64,000 nucleotides of DNA from Vreelandella sulfidaeris (GCA_007182875.1 AP019514.1:2790001-2854000), one strand, 5' to 3'. Counted from the first letter of the stretch, positions 22,924-34,100 are shown. Made by a program: numbers and translations. The notes: generated by a model from the letters alone, not told the origin.

Positions 22924-23261
22924 TTATTTAGGCTTTTTCACAAAATGGGCGGTCACCATCATGTCGCCGACGCCGTCGACCTTACAGTCTAGTTGGTGAT
23001 CCTTGCTGTCCATTAATCGCTTGATCACGGCTTTGGTGCCTACCTTGAGTACCAGTGAGCTGCCTTTGACCTTGAGGTCTTTGATCATCGTTACCTTATC
23101 GCCTTCCGCTAGCAGCGTGCCGTGGGCATCTTTACCGTCACGGTGTCTTCGACCGCAGTCTCATCCGGGTTCCATTCGTGGGCGCATTCTGGGCAGATGA
23201 ACAGGCGTTGATCTTGATAGACAAATTCAGATTGGCAGTTTGGGCAAGGTGGGCACGGCAT
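22924..23261 (-). CDS. yjdM: PhnA-family zinc-ribbon protein (YjdM)
   Basis: Small protein of about 112 residues. The N-terminal zinc ribbon has two cysteine pairs ([17 protein letters not shown] and [11 protein letters not shown]), followed by the PhnA domain ([45 protein letters not shown]). One frame change near 23127 must be bridged. The family was named for linkage to phosphonate genes, but its role is not established. Its closeness to the ptx operon is noted but may be chance, since it is on the opposite strand. Confidence 0.9.
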
Positions 23262-23360
23262 GAGTGATGACTTCTGTGGTTTGGTTTAGGCTGATAATGA
23301 TACTGAGCCAGGGGCATCGTGGCGAATGCCTTCATGCCAGCCCAAGAAAGGAGAACCAGG

Positions 23361-23747
23361 ATGAACAAACGTGACCTGGAAGCGACCTACCGTGATTACA
23401 TCACCTGCCTCAACAATCAGGACTGGATAAACCTTGGCCAGTTCGTGCATAACGATGCCCACCACAACGGCAGGCGCCTAGGCGTTAATGGTTATCGCGC
23501 CATGTTGGAAGCCGATTACGAGCAGATACCGGATCTTCACTTCAATATTGAGCTGCTGGCCGTTGATTCACCGCATATCGCATGCAGGCTGCGATTCGAT
23601 GTCACCCCAAAGGTAGTTTCCTCGGCCTTGCGGTAGATGGCAAAAGTGACGTTTTGCGAGCACGCGTTCTACCTGCTTAGTGATGGCAAGATTAGGGAGG
23701 TCTGGTCGGCAGTTGATAAAACCGCGATTGAGGCGCAGCTTGGTTAG
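23361..23747 (+). CDS. SnoaL-like ester cyclase / NTF2-fold protein
   Basis: About 128 residues. It begins MNKRDLEATYRDYITCLNNQ, continues DWINLGQFVHNDAHHNGRRL and EADYEQIPDLHFNIELL, and after a pair of compensating frame changes (23605-23645) ends VTFCEHAFYLLSDGKIREVW and TAIEAQLG. The pattern of a small alpha+beta barrel with D..F, H.N and a final 'DGKI-E-W' strand is typical for SnoaL-like proteins. AGGAGA lies 6 nt before the ATG. Substrate unknown. Confidence 0.8.
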
Positions 23748-23756
23748 ATATTCTGG

Positions 23757-23826
23757 TTATCACCCCCTTCACGTACGAATTAAACAGAATAGCGGATTGG
23801 TAGGCCCAGCCCTGGTAGGCCTCATT
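23757..23826 (-). pseudogene. Remnant of the 3' end of a GNAT acetyltransferase gene
   Basis: On the minus strand the sequence encodes QGWAYQSAILFNSYVKGGD, matching the C-terminus NQGWAYRSDILLYSFVNGDD of the intact GNAT gene at 28602-29033. DNA blocks such as GTAGGCCCAGCCCTGGT are shared exactly. Only about 70 bp remain. The two copies are in the same orientation and bracket the ptx operon. Confidence 0.8.
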
Positions 23827-23999
23827 TTGTGCCGATGTTGGTCTAGAGAAGCGTTATCTGAGCCGTTTGACTGACTACCTGCGCTCCCTGGATGGTCATT
23901 AACTTATCACCTGAACGACACAGCTTTGTCACTTAGGCGGGCTACCGTTGCATTGTAAGTCACAATCAAGTGAGCTTATACATTGCAGAAGGTGATCCA
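23819..23999. other. ptx upstream region with an orphan coding fragment
   Basis: From 23831 to 23902 the plus strand reads ADVGLEKRYLSRLTDYLRSL followed by DGH and a TAA, with codon use like a real C-terminus but no start; it may be another gene remnant. The rest, up to the ptxA start, should hold the ptx promoter; I could not identify convincing -35/-10 boxes. Confidence 0.4.
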
Positions 24000-25706
<1,707 letters not shown>

Positions 25707-25711
25707 GGGGC

Positions 25712-26544
25712 ATGATGAATCAATCCAAAACAGCGCCACGGGCCCTTTCATCGCTTTCTCCTGACGCCGTGTTGGACGAACACGCGCGCGGTTGGCGGAG
25801 CAAGCTCTTCCAGGCTGGCTCGGTGTTGGCAGTGGTACTCCTGGCGAGTTGGTACGTGGATCTGCTGGATTTTCGCACCCTGGCCAACGGGGTGCCTGCC
25901 ATCGCGACCCCTACTGGGAGAATCACTACCGCCCGACTTTACTAACGCCATGGATTGGATAGCGCCGTTGGTCGATACCCTCGCCATGAGCATTGCCGGT
26001 ACGGCGATAGCGGTCACCGCTTCGGTACCCTGGCGTTTCTGGCCGCTCGTAATACCTCGCCCCACCCCATGGTTTTCCATGTGACCCGCACGATGCTAAA
26101 CGCTCTGCGATCGGTGCCCGAGTTGATTATGGGCATTATCTTCGTTGCTGCCGTGGGGTTTGGCGCCTTGCCGGGCGTGCTTGCGCTCGGCCTTCATTCC
26201 ATCGGCATGGTGGGTAAATTCTTTGCTGAAGCAATCGAGCATGTCGACCCTGCCCCGGTGGAAGCCGCCGATGCCGCTGGCGCAACGCGGTTACAGGTTC
26301 ACTGGCACGCGGTGCTCCCGCAGGTGCTTCCGCAGTTTGCCGATGTCTCTATCTACCGCTGGGAATACAACTTCCGCGCCTCTACGGTGATGGGCATGGT
26401 GGGGCCGGCGGGATCGGCTTCGAGCTAATGGGCTCTTTACGCGTCATGCAGTACCAGGAAGTCAGCGCCATCCTGATCGTCATACTCGCCATGGTAACCA
26501 TGGTGGATAGCCTGAGCGGCTATCTTCGTAAGAAATTCAAGTAA
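25712..26544 (+). CDS. ptxC: Phosphite ABC transporter, permease
   Basis: PhnE/PtxC-family inner-membrane permease of about 277 residues. An N-terminal helix (SVLAVVLLASWYVDLLDF) precedes the permease core (SIAGTAIAVTASVPLAFLAA, TMLNALRSVPELIMGIIFVA, FFAEAIEHVDPAPVEAADAA - the coupling EAA loop with GATRLQ - and NFRASTVMGMVG). Frame changes near 25905-25915, 26020 and 26410. Two adjacent ATG codons (25712, 25715) follow AAGGGGC; the choice is open. Five bp behind ptxB. Confidence 0.91.
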
Positions 26545-26553
26545 GGAATTCGC

Positions 26554-27561
26554 ATGAAACCAAGGGTTTTCATTACCCACCGGGTACATAACAGCGTGTT
26601 GGCAAAGCTGGAACAGCGCTGTGAAGTGATCACCAACCAGTCAGCCACTACCTTGCCCGCCGCCGAGGTAAAAGCCCACGCGGCAACCGCAGACGCCATG
26701 ATGGTGTTTATGCCGGACCAGGTGAGCGAGGAGTTTCTAGCGGGCTGCCCCACCTGAAAGTCATCGGCGCCGCCCTGAAGGGTTACGATAATTTCGATGT
26801 GGAGGCGTGTACGCTTCGTGGTGTTTGGCTGACCTTCGTGCCGGATCTACTGACGGTGCCAACGGCTGAACTAACCATCGGGCTAACCATTGGCCTTATC
26901 CGCCATGTTCGGGTGGCCGACGAGTATGTGCGTTCCGGCCAGTTTAGGGGTGGCAGCCCATGTTTTATGGGTTGGGGATTGCCGGCGCGACCATGGGTAT
27001 CGTCGGCATGGGCCCCATCGGCCAGGCAGTGGCAACACGGCTCAAGGGTTGGGGCGCCACCTTGCTCTATTCTCAACCAGACGCCTTGCCCGTCGCTGAT
27101 GAGGAGGCGCTAGGCGTGACGCGCAAGACGCTTGAGGAGCTTCTTGCGCAATCCGATATTGTCATTCTGGCCTTGCCGCTCACTAAACAAACCCTGCATA
27201 CCATCAATGCTGCGCGCTTGGCGTTGATGAAACCAGGCGCTTTTCTGGTCAATCCATGCCGGGGCTCGGTCGTAGACGAAGCTGCCGTTTTGGAAGCACT
27301 AGCGTCCGGTCAGTTGGGCGGCTACGCAGCGGATGTTTTGAAATGGAAGATTGGGCAAGGGAGGACCGTCCGCAGGAGATTTGCCCCGAATTGCGGGCCC
27401 ACCCAAACACGCTATTCACTGCGCACATCGGCTCTGCGGTTCAGGATGTGCGGTTAATGATCGAGCAGCGGGCTGCCGACAATATCCTACAAGCGTTACA
27501 AGGAGAACGCCCTCAGGATGCGGCTAATTCACCCATCATCGCTGAGGAGACTCCATGCTGA
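26554..27561 (+). CDS. ptxD: Phosphite dehydrogenase
   Basis: Oxidises phosphite to phosphate with reduction of NAD. D-2-hydroxyacid dehydrogenase fold, about 336 residues as in Pseudomonas stutzeri PtxD. Diagnostic PtxD stretches: [67 protein letters not shown] (dinucleotide site), [18 protein letters not shown] (catalytic Arg), a GGYAADV-F-EMEDWA block and [20 protein letters not shown] (catalytic His). Frame changes near 26750, 26965 and 27335. The cofactor loop reads LLYSQPDAL where the P. stutzeri enzyme has Glu-Ala. AAGGAAT precedes the ATG. Confidence 0.95.
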
Positions 27562-28410
27562 ACTTGGTCTGGTTGAAAAGTTTTACCACCCTGGTTCAGT
27601 ACCGACGTTTTCAGGCCGCCGCCCAAGCCCTCGGTATCGCGCAACCCACGCTTTCGCTGCATATTCAAAGCTCGAAGAACAGCTAGGCGCCTTGTTAATA
27701 CGCCGTAGCAAAACGGGTTGCGAGCCCACCAAAGCAGCCCTGGCGCTGATGCCGCTTGCACTTAGCATGCTGCGATTGGAGGAGCGCGCTCGGGAGGTCG
27801 TCAGCGGTACCCGTTTGCGCGTCGGGGCAAGCTCCAACATCGGTATTTACATGCTCCAACCCTACGTGCGCTCGTTCAAAACATCCCGGCGGCACCTGAG
27901 TTGGATCTGGTGATCGATAACAACCCCAACATTGCCAGACAAGTGACCAGCGGCGAGCTGGATATTGCGGTGATGGAGTGGTGGCACCCGAAACCCGGTT
28001 TCCAGGCAGTGGATTGGCGACAGGAGCCCGTGGTGTTAATTACTTCGCCCGAGCACCCCTATGCGGAATGGCATGAAATAGACCGGACAACCCTCGCAGG
28101 AATGAGCCTGCTGGGCGGTGAACCCGGAACAGGTACTGGCCGGTTGCTGGCGAATTTCTTCGGCGACAAAGGGCCGTTCCCGAATGTTTCGATGCAGCTG
28201 GGCAGTACTGAAGCGGTTAAGCAGGCTGTCAAAGCCGGCCTTGGCGTCTCACTGGTGCTGGCGGCTTGCGTCGAAGAGGAGATCCGTGCGGGCACTTTGT
28301 GTGCCATCCCGGTCAGTGATGGGGCTTGCCAAAAACTGAGCGTCATTTGCCCGGAGACGCTTGCGCGACAACCACCAGTCTCCACTTTTGTTAGCCATAT
28401 CTGTCAGTAA
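27555..28410 (+). CDS. ptxE: LysR-type regulator of the phosphite operon
   Basis: LysR-family protein of about 285 residues. HTH domain [20 protein letters not shown] then [18 protein letters not shown]; effector domain with [40 protein letters not shown] and [20 protein letters not shown]. Frame changes near 27665 and 27885. Start overlaps the ptxD end by 7 bp, so it belongs to the operon, as ptxE does in P. stutzeri. Role as regulator of ptx is inferred from this position. Confidence 0.88.
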
Positions 28411-28601
28411 GGAGGGATGGACATCTTTAGAGCCAGGGAGGGTATGTGGGCAGCTAAGCAGAGGTGCCATTGAGCCCCGCCCTCGCAAGCTTCGCAGAAA
28501 CATTACGCGACGCGGGTGGGGTTTGGTGAGGCTCAGCGCACTGATCAGAGAGGTGTGTATAAGGCATGATTGTCGTTATGTCTGTTGCACTAGCGCTGCA
28601 G
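28411..28601. other. Intergenic region between ptxE and the GNAT gene
   Basis: About 190 bp. I see no gene, no clear hairpin terminator for the ptx operon and no inverted repeat ends; this is where the right junction of the ptx insertion should lie. Confidence 0.4.
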
Positions 28602-29033
28602 CTAAACGTTCGGATCATCCCCATTCACAAACGAATAGAGCAGAATATCGGATCGGTAGGCCCAGCCCTGGTTGGCCCAGAATTTCTGGGCGGCTTTATT
28701 CTCGGGAAGAATCATCAGGTGTGATTTCAGGATGCCTTCACTCTCCAGCGCTTCCAGGCAGAGACTTACCAGTCGTGTAGCAATGCCTAAACGGCGGTGA
28801 GAATCCGCTACCGATAAGTGCTGAACATAGCCGCGCTTGCCATCGTGGCCCGCCATGATCGTGCCCACCAGATCTCCTTCTACTTCTGCCACAAAGCTCA
28901 GGCCGGGGTTGCGCAGCAGGTATTTCTCGATGCCTTGCCGCGAATCAGCGTCGCGAATCCGCACGCCCTCACTTTCGCTCCATAAGGCAATGGCGGCTTC
29001 GTAATCGTTGATGGTCATGGTGCGGTAGTGCAT
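28602..29033 (-). CDS. GNAT-family N-acetyltransferase
   Basis: Intact 143-residue gene, one of few without a frame break. GNAT pattern: MTINDYEAAIALWSESEGV, then FVAEVEGDLVGTIMAGHDG and the acetyl-CoA loop VQHLSVADSHRRLGIATRLV (R-x2-G-I-A), EALESEGILKSHLMILPENK and AAQKFWANQGWAYRSDILLY. MTINDYE at 29018 is an alternative start. Resembles putative amino-acid or ribosomal-protein acetyltransferases; the substrate is unknown. Its 3' end is repeated at 23757-23826, across the ptx operon. Confidence 0.88.
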   Translation of the reverse strand: MHYRTMTINDYEAAIALWSESEGVRIRDADSRQGIEKYLLRNPGLSFVAEVEGDLVGTIMAGHDGKRGYVQHLSVADSHRRLGIATRLVSLCLEALESEGILKSHLMILPENKAAQKFWANQGWAYRSDILLYSFVNGDDPNV

Positions 29034-29043
29034 CAGGTGGCTC

Positions 29044-29418
29044 TCATTGGGTGGCGGCGGTATCTTGATCGTTCTGTTCGGCTGGGTGACTGAAGTGCTC
29101 CTTCTGCTCAGCCCATTTCAGCAAGGCATCCAGCGCCGGGCAGAGTGCTTGCCCCAGTCGGTGAGGCGATACTCCACTTTCGGCGGCACCTGGGGATAGA
29201 CTTTGCGGGCCACGATGCCATCCGCTTCCAGTTGGCGCAGCTGTTGAGCGAGCATTTTCTGGGAGATGTCTGGGATGAGCTTTTCGAAATCGGAGTAGCG
29301 CTGCACTTTTCCATCGAAGAGATGAAAGAGAATAATGAGCTTCCAGCGCCCTTCCAGCATTTTTAATACATTTTCCACATCGCTTGCGGCGGTAGCGGGC
29401 GTATAAATCTTTCCTCAT
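29044..29418 (-). CDS. HxlR-family transcriptional regulator
   Basis: Winged-helix regulator of about 124 residues. After a frame change close to the start (near 29400; MRK then IYTPATAASDVENVLKML) the HxlR core is clear: LEGRWKLIILFHLFDGKVQR, YSDFEKLIPDISQKMLAQQL, RQLEADGIVARKVYPQVPPK and VEYRLTDWGK. A second frame change near 29130-29140 leads into LDALLKWAEQKEHFSHPAEQ. It is divergent from the SnoaL/SDR pair at 29510 (91-bp gap), which it probably controls, as HxlR proteins often do. Confidence 0.88.
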   Translation of the reverse strand: MRKDLYARYRRKRCGKCIKNAGRALEAHYSLSSLRWKSAALLRFRKAHPRHLPENARSTAAPTGSGWHRGPQSLSPGAAESGVSPHRLGQALCPALDALLKWAEQKEHFSHPAEQNDQDTAATQ

Positions 29419-29509
29419 GGGTAAGCCACTTACCTTTTGTGCGTTCTTGTTAACGCGTCAGTCTAGGCAGAAGATTCTCGCATATTAACCCTTGCGAGAG
29501 ATGACCATC

Positions 29510-29836
29510 ATGAGTTTGTCACTGCCAGACGCGATCAGCACTTATTTCCGCATCAGCAACGGGGCGGATGTTAGCCATATTGCGGAATGCTTTACCCACG
29601 ATGCCTGCGTGTTCGACGAAGGCGAGACGCACCGCGGGCGACCCGCTATTCAAGCGTGGATGCGCGCTACCCGCGAGAAGATTGAGTATCGCGTCGAGCC
29701 GGTCAGTGTTTCCCAACAAGGCAACACGATGGTGGTTACCGCCACCGTGACCGGCAACTTCCCCGGCAGCCCGGTGCAACTGGACCACGCTTTCCAGCTT
29801 GCTGAGTCGCAAATCCAGTCATTGGAGATCCACTAA
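29510..29836 (+). CDS. SnoaL-like / NTF2-fold protein
   Basis: Intact, 108 residues: MSLSLPDAISTYFRISNGAD, CFTHDACVFDEGETHRGRPA and IQAWMRATREKIEYRVEPVS, the layout of small NTF2-fold enzymes or carriers. GAGAGATG lies before the chosen ATG. The stop overlaps the ATG of the next gene (TAATG), so it is translationally coupled with the SDR. Substrate unknown. Confidence 0.83.
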   Translation: MSLSLPDAISTYFRISNGADVSHIAECFTHDACVFDEGETHRGRPAIQAWMRATREKIEYRVEPVSVSQQGNTMVVTATVTGNFPGSPVQLDHAFQLAESQIQSLEIH

Positions 29837-30608
29837 TGGACCTGAACTTAAACGGACGACGCGTATTGATCACCGGGGGGCAGCAAAGGGGTTGGCGCGG
29901 CCACGGTGGCCCTCTTTCGCGAGGAAGGCGCGCAGGTACTGACAGCCGCCCGCACCCGCCCCACCGACCTGCCAGATGCGCTGTTTGTTGCTGCTGACCT
30001 GACGACGACCGAAGGCTGCGCCACGGTGGTCGATACGGTCAACGAACGTTTGGGCGGCGTGGATATTATCGTGCATGTGCTGGTGGCTCATCCGCGCCCG
30101 GCGGCGGCTTCGCAGCCCTTGGTGAGGCGGTGTGGCAGCGCGAGCTTGATCTCAATCTGTTTCCTGCCGTGCGGCTGGACCGCGCCCTGCTGCCCGGCAT
30201 GCTGGCCCAGGGTGAAGGCGTCATTATCCACGTGACTTCCATTCAATGTGAGCTGCCCTGCCCGAGTCGACGACGGCTTACGCGGCGGCCAAAGCGGCGC
30301 TATCCACCTATAGCAAAAGCTTGTCCAAGGAGGTGTCGCTTAAAGGGGTGCGCGTGGTTCGCGTGTCGCCGGGCTGGATCGAGACGGAAGCCGCCGTTGC
30401 ACTGGCCGAGCGCCTTGCCCACGAGGCCGGTACTGATTACGCAGGCGGCAAGCAGATCATCATGAATTCGCTAGGCGGCATCCCGATTGGCCGCCCTTCA
30501 AAGCCTGCAGAAGTGGCCAACTTGATTGCGTTTCTGGCGTCACCGCTGGCGGCTACCATTACGGGAACGGAGTATGTGATTGATGGTGGTACTGTGCCGG
30601 TTGTTTAA
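29836..30608 (+). CDS. Short-chain dehydrogenase/reductase (SDR)
   Basis: Classical SDR of about 257 residues: [20 protein letters not shown] (cofactor motif, with a frame change in the GGGGGG run near 29875-29895), [40 protein letters not shown] (catalytic Tyr and Lys; frame changes near 30090 and 30255-30300), [14 protein letters not shown] and the C-terminal [15 protein letters not shown]. Coupled to the SnoaL-like gene; the pair is divergent from hxlR. NAD(P)-dependent oxidation/reduction of an unknown small molecule. Confidence 0.88.
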
Positions 30609-30632
30609 CACTAGCAGTAGAGAAGAAGGCGA

Positions 30633-31083
30633 CTAATTTATGGCGCGAATATCGTCGATATCGACTGGCCTTAAGAGCATTGTCTTATAGCGGATCAAGT
30701 CTTCTTTCGACATTAAAGGAAGCGTTAGGCTGACCTTCCCCGAATCAAAACCATAAAGGGCGTATGATTTAGCCCTGTTAATGTCTAGGAGGATATAGGT
30801 TACAGCTTTCTTCCCTAGCCTTTTTTCAATTTGCTTTTCTCCCAGTCTGGGCCAAAAATTCAACACTTCAAAGGCACTTAAACCATGGCTGATAATCCCT
30901 ACCCCCACCCCATGGCCGGCCACCATGCCCACATATAGCCTGTACCAGTCACAAAGTTAATAATAAATATCACTGTAATAACCAATACATAAGAAGTGAG
31001 GTGCGTATAAAAATCCTTGATCGCTCTTACTTGTTCTAAAACGGCTTTTCATTATCTGTTACTTGTATCTCATTGTTCATGTC
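30633..31083 (-). CDS. 2TM-domain membrane protein, unusual C-terminus
   Basis: Begins ATG AAC AAT at 31083 (MNNEIQVTDNEK), overlapping the stop of the HTH gene. Two membrane segments follow: FYTHLTSYVLVITVIFIINF with VTGTGYMWAWWPAMGWG, then VGIISHGLSAFEVLNFW and EKQIEKRLGKK, the '2TM domain' usually fused behind a small XRE HTH. Frame changes lie near 31043 and 30905. Instead of ending after KRLGKK it reads on for about 45 residues (LLDINRAKSYALYGFD, LPLMSKEDLIRYKTMLLRPV, DIDDIRAI), which resembles the C-terminus of nucleotidyltransferase-like proteins. This tail may be a fusion to a gene remnant. Confidence 0.6.
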
Positions 31084-31265
31084 GGGCTCCTCTCAAGGTC
31101 TGCGACGTTAATTTCAAATACAGCAGCCAACGATTTAAGAGACTCAAGCCCCGGCTTTTGTCCTCCCTCAATTCGCTGGATGGTTCTTACACTTAATCCG
31201 CTGAGTTGGGACAACTGGTCTTGAGACCAACCTCGCTGTAACCTAAGTTTTCTAACAATCATCAT
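31077..31265 (-). CDS. XRE-family HTH regulator
   Basis: 62 residues: MMIVRKLRLQRGWSQDQLSQ, LSGLSVRTIQRIEGGQKPGL and ESLKSLAAVFEINVADLERS. Canonical Cro/C1 HTH. In related proteins this HTH and the downstream 2TM domain form one polypeptide. Here the stop overlaps the next ATG by 4 bp (ATGA), so either a 1-nt error splits one gene or the two are coupled. Confidence 0.82.
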   Translation of the reverse strand: MMIVRKLRLQRGWSQDQLSQLSGLSVRTIQRIEGGQKPGLESLKSLAAVFEINVADLERSPT

Positions 31266-31536
31266 TGACCCCTTTCTGCTGTTCTGAGAATTACTCTATA
31301 GCCCGACATGCACTTAGCGTAACGTCATAAACACGACAGCTGCCTGACACTTCAATATTTTCAAAAGTTAAAACAAATATTCACAGATCAACATATTGAA
31401 CCGACACTCTAAGCAAATTCATTAAACGTGTAGTTGCTCAATGAATGACTGTCGGTTGGGACGAACGAGATGGTTGCTCGGCACGCCAAAATTCAGACTA
31501 GCCGTAGCGCCTAATCAATAAAAGTATGAGCGAGCG

Positions 31537-32885
31537 CTAGCTGGCCTGCCACCACTTCACTATTTGCGGTTCAAGCTGGCCGGTGGGCGGTAGCTGCCCA
31601 TCTCTTGCAAAATCGGCCCATAGGGCACGCAGGCGCTGGCCGTGCTCAAGCAGGGTGGCGTCGTCCACGTCTTTACCAAGTCGGCATACTGCCAGTTGGC
31701 TGGCTCAGCCAGCAGCAGCGGAAGTTCGATCGTGTGTGCGGCGCCAAACGGGTAGCGGCCCTTGCCCCAGTCCAGCCGGTAAACGTAGGCGTTACCTTTC
31801 GCTTTCGCATGAGCGGCGTGCAAACGTGAGCGCATCACGTTTGTATACCTTGTTCGTCGTGGCAGCCACCATCGCCCTGGAGGCCTGCTCACCCACGAAA
31901 GGAAGCTGTCGGATGCGCATCAGCTTTGGTGACATCACCACAAACAGCGCGGTCTCCTCTGCGGTGGTGCCAATAAATACATCATATTTAGGCGCAACGC
32001 AGCGCCAGGCAGCATCAATATCGGATTCAGCAGGCAGTGGATAGTGGCCATACTGAGTGCCAAACGGCATGGCCGACTTTAGCCCAAAACCCTTTGCGGC
32101 TTCCGCCACTTGGGACTGTGTTCGCAAAATCTCATCCAGGGGGGCATCATCTTTTACGGTGGCAGCTACTTCGCCCATCTTAGTATTCATTTTCGCCCGA
32201 CCACGGCTAATGCCCAGCGGCGCGCTCTGGATGATGGCACGCTGAAAAAGCCCCTCGGTGCCGTCAGCAATCATCAAATGAGCTGCCGCATCGCCCCGGC
32301 AGAATGACCAAACAAAGTAACGTTGTTAGGGTCGCCTCCCATGGCCGCGATGTTGGTATTAACCCAGCGCAGCGCCGAAATAAGATCCAACAGCCCCAGG
32401 TTGGCAGGGACGGTTGGCGTAGCCGCCCAAAAGCCCAGCAGGCCGAGTCGATAGTTCACGGCCACCACGATGACATTCTGTTCAAGCGCGAGCGGGCGCA
32501 CATCGAATACCGAGAGATCGCCAGCGCCAAACACATAAGAGCCGCCGTGAATCCATACCATTACCGGGCGAGGCGCCGTGGCGGGGCTATCCGGCACGGT
32601 CACCGACAAATGCAGCTCACCCTCAACAGAGTGAAACTCCTGTTCGGTAACGCCTAGTGCTTCATTCAGCTCGGGGATAGTGTTTTGCGGCGATGCTGGC
32701 GACCACTCGGTGGCCTGGATGGGCGTTGTCGATGGCGGTTCATCAATTGGAGCGCAGAAGCGCTGGGTACGCGCATAGCGGATGCCCGTGGCACGTATAA
32801 CGCCACGGTCACGCCAGCCGATCACGTCTCCTGCAGGGGTATTAAAACGTGGGGCATTCTGGTCGTTTGGCTCGGTGGCGGGCAT
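31537..32885 (-). CDS. Carboxylesterase type B family
   Basis: Alpha/beta hydrolase of about 449 residues. VMVWIHGGSYVFGAGDLSVF carries the oxyanion-hole HGG motif; NVIVVAVNYRLGLLGFW and LRWVNTNIAAMGGDPNNVTL lead to the nucleophile elbow GHSAGA near 32290. Frame changes at the elbow (32275-32300), near 31830-31890, and near 31580; the true end is GQLEPQIVKWWQAS (stop at 31537). The start MPATEPNDQNAPRFNTPAGD lacks a signal peptide, so it is probably cytoplasmic. Shorter than para-nitrobenzyl esterases (~490). Natural substrate unknown. Confidence 0.85.
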
Positions 32886-33076
32886 AAGGCTCCTTTAAAT
32901 TTGAAGTAAGCACAGCATGGCACTGTCGCTACGTGCTATGGGTGCGCTTGCTCTATTGTTTATCTTAAAGCACCTCACCCGCTAATCGGAGGCTGAGATT
33001 GTCACGGATTAAAGTCGGCTCAGATTGAGCGCGTAGGTAACTGGTAGCTAAAGCACCCACCGAACCCTTAAAAACC

Positions 33077-33117
33077 TTGCTAATAGGTTAAAGCCTATAT
33101 AGCATAAAACCTATAAA
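33077..33117 (+). promoter_or_regulatory. Promoter/operator region of the higBA pair
   Basis: Palindrome ATAGG-N6-CCTAT at 33083-33098, with a further CCTAT at 33110-33114, lies 35-55 bp before the toxin ATG. A TTGCTA box at 33077 with TATA-like sequence 13-17 bp downstream overlaps it. This is a natural place for autorepression by the HTH antitoxin; inferred only. Confidence 0.45.
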
Positions 33118-33131
33118 ACGATGAGGCACTC

Positions 33132-33476
33132 ATGTGGTCAATAGAGCAGACAGATACCTTTGAAACGTGGTTTTCTCGCTTGAAGAAGCTGACCGGGAGA
33201 ATGTCCTGGCTTCTCTTCTTCTTTTTACGAGAAAGGGGCCCGATGCTCTCACGACCGCATGCTGATACGGTAAACGGCTCGCAGTTTCCCAATATGAAAG
33301 AGCTGCGCGTACAGAGCTTTGGCCGCCCTATTAGGGCATTCTTTGCGTTTGACCCAACGCGCACCGGCATCATTTTATGTGCCGGTGATAAAGGCGGGAA
33401 TGAAAAGCGTTTTTACGATGAAATGATTCCAGTCGCCGACAGAGAGTATGCGGCTCACCTGGAAACGTTAAAGTGA
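33132..33476 (+). CDS. HigB-type (RelE/Gp49-like) toxin
   Basis: mRNA-interferase-type toxin of about 114 residues. Start MWSIEQTDTFETWFSRLKK; the core FPNMKELRVQSFGRPIRAFF followed by FDPTRTGIILCAGDKGGNEK and RFYDEMIPVADREYAAHLET is the Gp49/HigB fold (ELR-----PIRAFF, LL-AGDK). A pair of compensating frame changes between about 33190 and 33235 masks the family reading 'VLASLLLLREKGP'. Followed after 10 bp by the antitoxin gene; toxin-first order is usual for HigBA. Confidence 0.88.
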   Translation: MWSIEQTDTFETWFSRLKKLTGRMSWLLFFFLRERGPMLSRPHADTVNGSQFPNMKELRVQSFGRPIRAFFAFDPTRTGIILCAGDKGGNEKRFYDEMIPVADREYAAHLETLK

Positions 33477-33486
33477 GGTGATCACC

Positions 33487-33787
33487 ATGGCACGCACACT
33501 GGAAGACTTACTGGCAAAGAGAAGCCAGAGATTGTCGCCGCAGCAGAAGCGAAGGCGAGCGACATGCTGTTTGAAATCAGGCTAGCTGAGATTCGTCTAT
33601 TGGCAGAAAAACGCAGTCCGAAATTGCGGATGCGATGGGCGTTAAGCAGCCAACCGTAGCGGGGCTTGAAAAGGTTGGCCAGGATATGCGCCTTAGCTCC
33701 CTTAAACGCTATGTTGAGGCGTTGGGCGGCCGCGTCCGTGTGGACATTGAGCTTCCCGATGGTAGCCATCACGGCTTCCCCGTTTAA
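33487..33787 (+). CDS. HigA-type HTH antitoxin
   Basis: About 99 residues. MARTLEDLLA, then (frame change near 33515-33520) EKPEIVAAAEAKASDMLFEI, and after another near 33612 the XRE HTH SEIADAMGVKQPTVAGLEKV and GQDMRLSSLKRYVEALGGRV; it ends PDGSHHGFPV. AGGTG lies before the ATG. It should bind HigB and the promoter. Confidence 0.87.
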
Positions 33788-34100
33788 TGCCCCCTCTTTT
33801 CATTTCGCCCTAGCAATATAAACCACGATTGGCGTTGGCCGCCTTAAAGTGGGAGCTTATGCTGTCTTGAGCTGAAGCCTACTTCTATAAATAATGCCCC
33901 CACCGCATGTTTTAATTGGGCGCAGCCATTACCGCACGAACCACGGCCCTGCCTCATTACTATTATGCGAAAACGTCTCGCGCCTTCCACATTCCATTAA
34001 CGCGCCACGGCAGCATCATGCATGCACTGGTCATGCTTGCTCTCTCCGCGGGGTGTAAAAAGCAGTAAACACCTGCGAACCAAAAATCAGGCGTTCCAAC
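33788..34100. other. Intergenic stretch without a recognised gene
   Basis: About 310 bp between the toxin-antitoxin pair and the lipoprotein gene. I found no frame with a ribosome site, no clear hairpin and no repeat. Confidence 0.5.
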
